In this document: positions 58,639 to 64,000 of the stretch, piece after piece
Numbering within the stretch: position 1 is the first letter of the stretch
How the letters are laid out: the number at the start of each line of letters is the position of its first letter
NCBI RefSeq assembly: GCF_900100365.1
Contig: NZ_FNKU01000001.1
Coordinates: forward strand, 4,043,501 to 4,107,500
Length of the DNA: 64,000 nucleotides
DNA from: Pseudomonas cannabina
Lineage (GTDB): Bacteria > Pseudomonadota > Gammaproteobacteria > Pseudomonadales > Pseudomonadaceae
Direction: 5' to 3'
Made by a program: the position numbers and the translations under genes
The notes under the pieces: generated by a model
What the model was told of the DNA's origin: nothing
Seen by the model: only the letters and a program-made list of their open reading frames with translations
The model's database searches: none

Positions 58639-59816
58639 GAGGGTGTAGACAAAATAAATTAAACTTTCACTCCCTTGTCTGAATAGCCCTCAAGCCATGC
58701 CTAAAACCGGACGTCCTCGCTCGATTGCCGCCGAGCACTATCCCGTGCTGGTGAAACTCGCTCATGCACAGCCCTATTCCAGCCAGGCCGAATTGGCGCT
58801 CGTATTCTTCGCCGAAACCGGTATCACTGCGCATCCCGACACCTTTGCAAAAGCGTTGAAAATGGCAGGGATTACGCGTGTAAAGCAGCGGGCCAAGGGA
58901 AGTTTTCAGTCACCTGAACCTAATAAAGCCTATGGCTACAATGAAACCCACCGCCGCCAACTGCCGGAGCAGCTATATCCGAGTTGCTTGACAGATACCG
59001 AGTGGGCACTGGTCGCCGACCTGTTTGAAAGCCAGGGCGGACGAGGAGTGCCACCGCTTCACTCTCGGCGCACGTTGCTGGAAGCCTGTTGCTATGTCGT
59101 ACGCACGGGGTGCTCATGGCGAATGCTACCCCGCGATTTTCCTCATTGGGACAATGTCTACAAAACGTTCCGCCGGTGGAGCGCTCAAGGCAAGTTCGAG
59201 CAAATGCATGATCGCTTGCGAGCTCAATGGCGTGAGCGGGAAGAACGCGCTGACAGCCCGTCAGCAGCGATCCTGGATTCACAGTCGACCCGCAGTTCTC
59301 CTCAAGGCGGTGACAGCGGCTACGACGCAGGCAAAAAAGTGAAGGGGCGTAAACGAAGTCTGATTGTCGATACATTGGGCCTGCTGCTGGCTGTCAGTAT
59401 CAGTGCTGCAAGCGTGCAGGATCGTGACGCGGCGGATGATGCGGTGGCGTACTCGAAGGAAAAATATCCGTCACTGAGCACGCTTTTTGTTGATAGTGCG
59501 TACGCAGGAAAATGGGCACAGCGCACCCATCAACTGCACGCTATCGATGTTCAAGTGATCCGTGGCCCGAATAACAGAAGAACAGGGCAATGGCACTCTG
59601 AACAAGGCGATCTATTTTCCGTGGAGCCTGTTCAGACTGGATTTGTGGTCATGCCCAAGCGATGGGTAGTGGAGCGAACTCATGCCTGGAATGAGAGAGC
59701 TCGGCGACTGATCATGCATCATGATCGCCTTTTTGCGGTAAGCGAGGCATGGGTTTGGTTGGCCGAGGCTCGAATACTCGCGCGCCGACTCACTACATGA
59801 TTTTGTCTACACCCTC
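58639..59816 (+). mobile_element. IS5-family (IS1031-group) element, complete
   Basis: The terminal repeats GAGGGTGTAGACAAAAT and ATTTTGTCTACACCCTC are exact inverses of 17 bp. The target duplication is TTA (58636-58638 and 59817-59819), which fits the TNA target of the IS1031 group. The 1178-bp element sits exactly in the left target duplication of the IS5-group element at 59821-61029 and therefore inserted later. Confidence 0.9.
58697..59800 (+). CDS. IS1031-group transposase
   Basis: This 367-residue DDE transposase starts MPKTGRPRSIAAEHYPVLVK. About 95 N-terminal residues of unusual extra sequence precede the conserved domain (YPSCLTDTEWALVADLF, a DUF4096-type start). The catalytic region follows with ILDSQSTRSS, FVDSAYAGKW and VVERTHAWNE. 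The N-terminal part looks like a fused small helix-turn-helix segment. The frame is intact. Confidence 0.92.
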   Translation: MPKTGRPRSIAAEHYPVLVKLAHAQPYSSQAELALVFFAETGITAHPDTFAKALKMAGITRVKQRAKGSFQSPEPNKAYGYNETHRRQLPEQLYPSCLTDTEWALVADLFESQGGRGVPPLHSRRTLLEACCYVVRTGCSWRMLPRDFPHWDNVYKTFRRWSAQGKFEQMHDRLRAQWREREERADSPSAAILDSQSTRSSPQGGDSGYDAGKKVKGRKRSLIVDTLGLLLAVSISAASVQDRDAADDAVAYSKEKYPSLSTLFVDSAYAGKWAQRTHQLHAIDVQVIRGPNNRRTGQWHSEQGDLFSVEPVQTGFVVMPKRWVVERTHAWNERARRLIMHHDRLFAVSEAWVWLAEARILARRLTT

Positions 59817-59820
59817 TTAG

Positions 59821-61029
59821 GGAGACGCTGAACAATTAACCCGTTCGCACCGTCCCCATTTCCAAGCCGGTTTTTTTCAACCTGCCGGCCTTATTTTACG
59901 TTTCTCGAGCAGATTTCTGCCCTCATTTTGCTGAAAGGCGGGCCAGTCCCGCCTTTCAGACGGATTTATCCTGCCGTCTGTTGTAAATACCGCTTGGCCA
60001 GCATCAGATTGGCCAACCCAAACAAACTGAACAACTGCGCTGTATTCTTTTCCAGCCCACGGTAGCGAACCTTGCGATGATTGAAGCGCACCTTGATTAC
60101 CTGGAAGGGGTGCTCGACCTTGGCACGCAGTTGCGCCTTGGCATATTCAATTTTGCGCTTGACCCGATACAGCACGCTGCCTTCGCCGTGCTGCTTGTAA
60201 CTGCTTGGCCGTTCTGCAATCGACCAGATAACGTCCCGTTCAGCATGCTCCGGTCGCTTGGCCGCACCGGTGTATCCAGCGTCACCCGAAACATAGGTTT
60301 CGTCACCGTGAAGCAACTGGCCAACCTGGGTGACATCCGCCACGTTAGCGGCCGTCCCTACTACGCTGTGCACCAGCCCCGACGTGGCGTCTACACCAAT
60401 GTGGGCCTTCATCCCAAAGTGCCATTGATTGCCTTTCCTGGCCTGATGCATCTCAGGATCACGCTTGCCTTCTCGGTTCTTGACCGAGGGCGGCGCGGCG
60501 ATCAGAGTAGCGTCGACGATAGTGCCTTCCTTGAGCAGCAGCCCCCGGCTGGCCAGATGCTGGTTAATCGTTTCAAACAGCAGCCGGGTTAGCTGATGGA
60601 CTTCCAGCAAGCGGCGAAAACGCAGCAAGGTGGTGGCATCCGGTGCAGACTCGCGACCCAGGTCGATACCCATAAAACCGCGGATGGCCTGGCTGTCGTA
60701 GACGGCATCTTCGCAACCTTCATCGGAGAAACCGAAACACTGCTGCACGACGTACATGCGCAACATGCGCGACACCCCTATCGCAGGGCGTCCGCGCTTG
60801 CCTGCGGTGTTGCTATAAAACGGCGCCACTTGCGCCTCCAGCAGGGCCCAGGGCACCAACTGTTCAAGGTCAGCCAGGAAGCGATCTCGGCGAGTCTGCT
60901 TTTTCTTGCCGGTATATTCGAGTTCGGAGAAGGTCTTCTGCACGCGCGTAACGCTCACGGAGAGGGAGGCTGTTGAAGGAACTTAGTGTGCCAAGGGTGG
61001 GGACAGTTGGCTATTTTTGCAGCGCCTCC
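59821..61029 (-). mobile_element. IS5-group insertion sequence, copy 1, complete
   Basis: The ends GGAGACGCTGAACAA and (reverse of) GGAGGCGCTGCAAAA are imperfect inverted repeats. The target duplication is TTAG at 59817-59820 (left) and 61030-61033 (right), a YTAR site typical of IS5. The 1209-bp element interrupts the Rhs gene 1. An apparently identical copy in inverse orientation begins at 63079. Confidence 0.92.
59966..60958 (-). CDS. IS5-group transposase, copy 1
   Basis: This 330-residue DDE transposase has a GTG start at 60958 (encoding SVTRVQKTFSELEYTGKKKQ after the start). The DDE acidic residues lie in TIVDATLIAAPPSV, SGDAGYTG and the C-terminal KVEHPFQVIKVRF. The frame is intact, so it may be active. 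Confidence 0.93.
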   Translation of the reverse strand: MSVTRVQKTFSELEYTGKKKQTRRDRFLADLEQLVPWALLEAQVAPFYSNTAGKRGRPAIGVSRMLRMYVVQQCFGFSDEGCEDAVYDSQAIRGFMGIDLGRESAPDATTLLRFRRLLEVHQLTRLLFETINQHLASRGLLLKEGTIVDATLIAAPPSVKNREGKRDPEMHQARKGNQWHFGMKAHIGVDATSGLVHSVVGTAANVADVTQVGQLLHGDETYVSGDAGYTGAAKRPEHAERDVIWSIAERPSSYKQHGEGSVLYRVKRKIEYAKAQLRAKVEHPFQVIKVRFNHRKVRYRGLEKNTAQLFSLFGLANLMLAKRYLQQTAG

Positions 61030-61663
61030 TTAGATGTATAAACTTAAGACTTTGAGCAGTTTTCTGAGAATCGGGGCTGACTTTTCTCATCAGACCTAGC
61101 CCCCGCAATAGGCCTTTTAGAAATACGGGCCAGTGCCCACTCGAATCAACCCTACTAACCGGATCCCCCTCACAATACCCATACGCATTCAACCCACCCT
61201 CGCCAAACGGGCTCAGACTGTCCGGGCTATTGAACCGCATCAACACCGGGTTAAACGCCCGATAGCCATTGCCCAGCAAATAATGCCCCGTCACCGGATC
61301 AACTCGCTCACCTGTAAAGCCCGGCAGGTTCATCGGCCCTGTTGAAGGATGACGATGGCCGTAAGGCGTATAAGCAAACGCCAAACCCTGAGCTGCGATC
61401 ACGGACTGCTGTTGATCGGTCACCAGCAACGCGCTATCGCTCTCATTGTTTTCCGTACGCCGCTGCGCTAACAAATACTCGTCCGTACGCAGAAGCGTAT
61501 GCTGTATGGGTCCCTGAATCTGTGTCGCCAAGAGACTCTTCTGATAAAACAGCAAAGCTCTGCCCTGCCCTGCCCTGCCCTGCCCCGCAGGCGAGCAGTC
61601 GGCCAAGCGATCCGTTGCGTCGTAACGGTATGTGCAGAGCACGACACGATTGTCGGAAGACAT
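61030..61663 (-). pseudogene. Rhs orphan protein 1, N-terminal part (Rhs repeat-associated core), split by IS5
   Basis: ATG at 61663 opens MSSDNRVVLCTYRYDATDRL. The protein has the layout of short Pseudomonas Rhs-core orphan proteins: YYD/YD-repeat-like start, DEYLLAQRR, GFTGERVDPVTGHYLLGNGY and the RFNSPDSLSPFGEGGLNAYG core signature. The 211 codons then run into the IS5 element; read-through in the current arrangement adds a few IS-encoded residues and stops at 60983. A pentamer tract (GGGCA)5 lies in codons 27-35. The remaining C-terminal part is at 58172-58638. The region 61664-61894 holds the shared upstream sequence with the DUF2780 gene. Confidence 0.85.
61561..61585. repeat. Five tandem TGCCC pentamers inside Rhs gene 1
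   Basis: The exact 25-base tract TGCCC x5 encodes GQGRAGQGRA on the minus strand. Gain or loss of one unit shifts the frame, so translation of the Rhs gene could switch on and off by slipped-strand mispairing. With five units the frame is open. Confidence 0.85.
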
Positions 61664-61894
61664 GGAAATCACCCATAAAAATCAACGATAACGTCATGAT
61701 TCTGGGCGGGTGATCTCGTGCTGCACAGCTAGCAGAACTACTAGGTACATCACTTCGCCTGCCGGCGCTGATGTTGGCGCAATGAAATAATGGCCTGTCT
61801 TCGGCACGCCGGGAACAAGCCCCTGTTCTTCCAGTCAAACCGAGTGCTTTACCGCCCACTCAGGGGCGGTTCCGGTTTTGATAAAGGTGACGCA

Positions 61895-62455
61895 ATGAAA
61901 ACTGCACGCGGCATGGCTTTGGTAACGTTGATGGCGCTGGCGGCAAGCCCGGTGTTTGCCTTCAATCTGAATGACGCCGCGAATGCGGTCACCAATGCCA
62001 CGAATGGCAATCAGAAAGCCACGGCGGCACCCGAAGTCGCGGGGCTGCTCAATACCCTCGGCACGCAGCTCAATGTCACCCCTGAACAGGCTGTCGGCGG
62101 AACCGGCGCCTTGCTCGGGCTGGCGAAGAACAAACTGAGCAACGCGGATTTCTCCCAATTGGCCAAATCGGTACCCGGCCTGGAGCAGATGTCTGGCACG
62201 TCTGCGCTGGAAAGCCTGGGTTGCGCAAACGGGCTGGGCAGCTTGCTGGGCAAATCGGGCAATAACTCGATGCTCAACAGCGCGCTGGGTAACGTGCAGA
62301 ACATGGGTGACGTGAACAACGCCTTCAAGGCGCTGGGCATGGACAGCACGATGGTCAGCCAGTTTGCCCCGCTGATTCTGCAATACCTCGGGCAGCAAGG
62401 TGCCAGCGGTTCGGCATTGCAGAGTTTGAGTGGGTTATGGGGTGCGGGTAGCTAA
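61895..62455 (+). CDS. DUF2780 exported protein
   Basis: ATG at 61895 follows AAAGGTGAC. The 186 residues start with a Sec signal peptide (MKTARGMALVTLMALAASPV, cleaved near VFAFN) and contain a DUF2780 (VcgC/VcgE-like) domain: LLNTLGTQLNVTPEQAVGGT, then LGLAKNKLSNADFSQLAKSV. The domain is helical and of unknown function. The gene lies between the two Rhs genes, which run the opposite way; its stop is 9 bases from the Rhs 2 stop. A link to the Rhs genes is not shown. Confidence 0.8.
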   Translation: MKTARGMALVTLMALAASPVFAFNLNDAANAVTNATNGNQKATAAPEVAGLLNTLGTQLNVTPEQAVGGTGALLGLAKNKLSNADFSQLAKSVPGLEQMSGTSALESLGCANGLGSLLGKSGNNSMLNSALGNVQNMGDVNNAFKALGMDSTMVSQFAPLILQYLGQQGASGSALQSLSGLWGAGS

Positions 62456-62464
62456 CCTTAAGCG

Positions 62465-63078
62465 TCAAGGTCGGCGGACGCCCGAGCTGTTCTTACGCAA
62501 TATTTCCCCTGTTTTAAACATGTTCTTTTCAATAGGACCTGAGGCCAAACCACCTACTATATTGAAGCCCATTCCAACGACAGGGGCTGACTTTAGCCCC
62601 TCTTTAGTCAGTCTCCGATACCACAAAAAAGCTGATTTGAAGTGGGCGCTTGTACTACTTATTTCGCCTGCACTGACTTGCCTTGCAAGTTTCGCATATT
62701 GTTTGGCATGGAACATTGATAGATTCTTATCCTTATAGCTGGCCAAGTTTAAGTTGACACCTTTGACATTCTGAACGAAAGGGGCAGAAGGGTCAGCCAG
62801 ATTGTTTATAGCTTCATCAAGGTACCGTCTAGGACCCATTATTTTTCCTGAGTAACTCTTATTCCTCGTCACGGTATGACGAACAGTCATTATCAATTCT
62901 TTCCTCGTCAATGTCTTGAAGGCATTAAGGTTTTTGGCGCGTATTAGTGTTATTACCAGTAGCCCGGAAAGCGGGGAACGCCCCGTCGGATCACTGTAAT
63001 TAACCGGATCCCCTCCACAATAGGCATAGCCATTCAGCCCACCCTCGCCAAAAGGGCTTAATGCATCTGGACTGTTAA
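62465..63078 (-). pseudogene. Rhs orphan protein 2, C-terminal part with a different tip, cut by IS5 copy 2
   Basis: The core signature (RF)NSPDALSPFGEGGLNGYA is entered directly from the IS5 end at a TTAA duplication (63075-63078), so the N-terminal half must lie beyond the right side of the IS, outside the window. After the core (DPVNYSDPTGRSP) come about 170 residues of a unique tip, with the segments RKELIMTVRHTVTRNKSYSG, MGPRRYLDEAINNLADP and GMGFNIVGGLASGP. I recognise no catalytic family in it. It ends nine bases from the DUF2780 stop on the opposite strand. Confidence 0.8.
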
Positions 63079-64000
63079 GGAGGCGCTGCAAAAATAGCCA
63101 ACTGTCCCCACCCTTGGCACACTAAGTTCCTTCAACAGCCTCCCTCTCCGTGAGCGTTACGCGCGTGCAGAAGACCTTCTCCGAACTCGAATATACCGGC
63201 AAGAAAAAGCAGACTCGCCGAGATCGCTTCCTGGCTGACCTTGAACAGTTGGTGCCCTGGGCCCTGCTGGAGGCGCAAGTGGCGCCGTTTTATAGCAACA
63301 CCGCAGGCAAGCGCGGACGCCCTGCGATAGGGGTGTCGCGCATGTTGCGCATGTACGTCGTGCAGCAGTGTTTCGGTTTCTCCGATGAAGGTTGCGAAGA
63401 TGCCGTCTACGACAGCCAGGCCATCCGCGGTTTTATGGGTATCGACCTGGGTCGCGAGTCTGCACCGGATGCCACCACCTTGCTGCGTTTTCGCCGCTTG
63501 CTGGAAGTCCATCAGCTAACCCGGCTGCTGTTTGAAACGATTAACCAGCATCTGGCCAGCCGGGGGCTGCTGCTCAAGGAAGGCACTATCGTCGACGCTA
63601 CTCTGATCGCCGCGCCGCCCTCGGTCAAGAACCGAGAAGGCAAGCGTGATCCTGAGATGCATCAGGCCAGGAAAGGCAATCAATGGCACTTTGGGATGAA
63701 GGCCCACATTGGTGTAGACGCCACGTCGGGGCTGGTGCACAGCGTAGTAGGGACGGCCGCTAACGTGGCGGATGTCACCCAGGTTGGCCAGTTGCTTCAC
63801 GGTGACGAAACCTATGTTTCGGGTGACGCTGGATACACCGGTGCGGCCAAGCGACCGGAGCATGCTGAACGGGACGTTATCTGGTCGATTGCAGAACGGC
63901 CAAGCAGTTACAAGCAGCACGGCGAAGGCAGCGTGCTGTATCGGGTCAAGCGCAAAATTGAATATGCCAAGGCGCAACTGCGTGCCAAGGTCGAGCACCC
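63079..64000 (+). mobile_element. IS5-group insertion sequence, copy 2 (cut by window end)
   Basis: Starting GGAGGCGCTGCAAAA at 63079, the 922 bases to the window end appear to be the reverse complement of 61029-60108; the encoded proteins agree. The target site is TTAA. The full element should extend to about 64287. Confidence 0.93.
63150..64000 (+). CDS. IS5-group transposase, copy 2 (partial)
   Basis: The GTG start at 63150 mirrors 60958 in copy 1, and the visible 283 codons match copy 1 through KAQLRAKVEH. The C-terminal acidic residue and the stop lie outside the window. Confidence 0.92.
   Translation, partial: MSVTRVQKTFSELEYTGKKKQTRRDRFLADLEQLVPWALLEAQVAPFYSNTAGKRGRPAIGVSRMLRMYVVQQCFGFSDEGCEDAVYDSQAIRGFMGIDLGRESAPDATTLLRFRRLLEVHQLTRLLFETINQHLASRGLLLKEGTIVDATLIAAPPSVKNREGKRDPEMHQARKGNQWHFGMKAHIGVDATSGLVHSVVGTAANVADVTQVGQLLHGDETYVSGDAGYTGAAKRPEHAERDVIWSIAERPSSYKQHGEGSVLYRVKRKIEYAKAQLRAKVEH

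Noticed and set aside
61443..61859. Alternative minus-strand frame through the pentamer tract
   Set aside because: It lacks Rhs-core similarity; the overlapping frame from 61663 carries the recognised core, so this is the out-of-frame reading.

Overview
The window looks like the chromosome of a plant-associated Pseudomonas of the P. syringae group. The proteins are typical of that genus, the GC content is high, Pseudomonas-type REP repeats sit between genes, and the gene order parA-like / lysR / MFS ... hemE / gltD / gltB / aroB / aroK / pilQPONM / mrcA / malic enzyme / rpmE / priA / argS matches the Pseudomonas order I recall. Species assignment is inference; no search was run.

Left part (1-10.3 kb). 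A malonate decarboxylase operon (mdcA-B-C-D-E, minus strand, running off the left edge) has a strong palindromic operator candidate upstream. It is followed by an orphan PAAR spike-tip gene, an orphan ParA-like ATPase, a decayed 66-codon remnant of an aryl-polyene-type ketosynthase gene, a divergent LysR/MFS pair and a secreted alpha/beta hydrolase.

Accessory block (10.5-22 kb). A GntP permease, an RpiR/SIS regulator and an N-acyl-D-amino-acid deacylase form a compact operon with a candidate operator. A class II Fic protein converges on it. After hemE, a two-gene segment (a DUF6543/dermonecrotic-toxin-like protein and a secreted amidase) separates hemE from gltDB.

Core block (22-48.6 kb). 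This holds glutamate synthase, an AAA/SPOR protein, aroB, aroK, the type IV pilus assembly genes pilM-Q, the divergent PBP1A gene, a malic enzyme, a nuclease gene broken at its 5' end by an IS1182-family element (5-bp target duplication ACAAG), rpmE, priA, argS and a SPOR protein.

One-carbon block (48.9-58.1 kb). The operon glyA-soxB-soxD-soxA-soxG-purU-fdhA oxidises sarcosine to glycine and processes the one-carbon units and formaldehyde. The 3' end of soxG is part of a 286-bp tandem duplication, and two perfect DnaA-box-like 9-mers precede purU.

Right end (58.2-64 kb). This is an IS-riddled Rhs region. A short Rhs-core gene with a caspase-like C-terminal tip was split by an IS5-group element (TTAG duplication), and an IS1031-group element then inserted exactly into that target duplication. 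Removing both restores one 365-codon frame. A second Rhs gene with a different tip is cut by an inverted copy of the same IS5 element (TTAA duplication). The first Rhs gene carries five TGCCC pentamers in its coding region, a possible phase switch. A DUF2780 exported protein gene lies between the two. I saw no tRNA, rRNA, CRISPR array or prophage.
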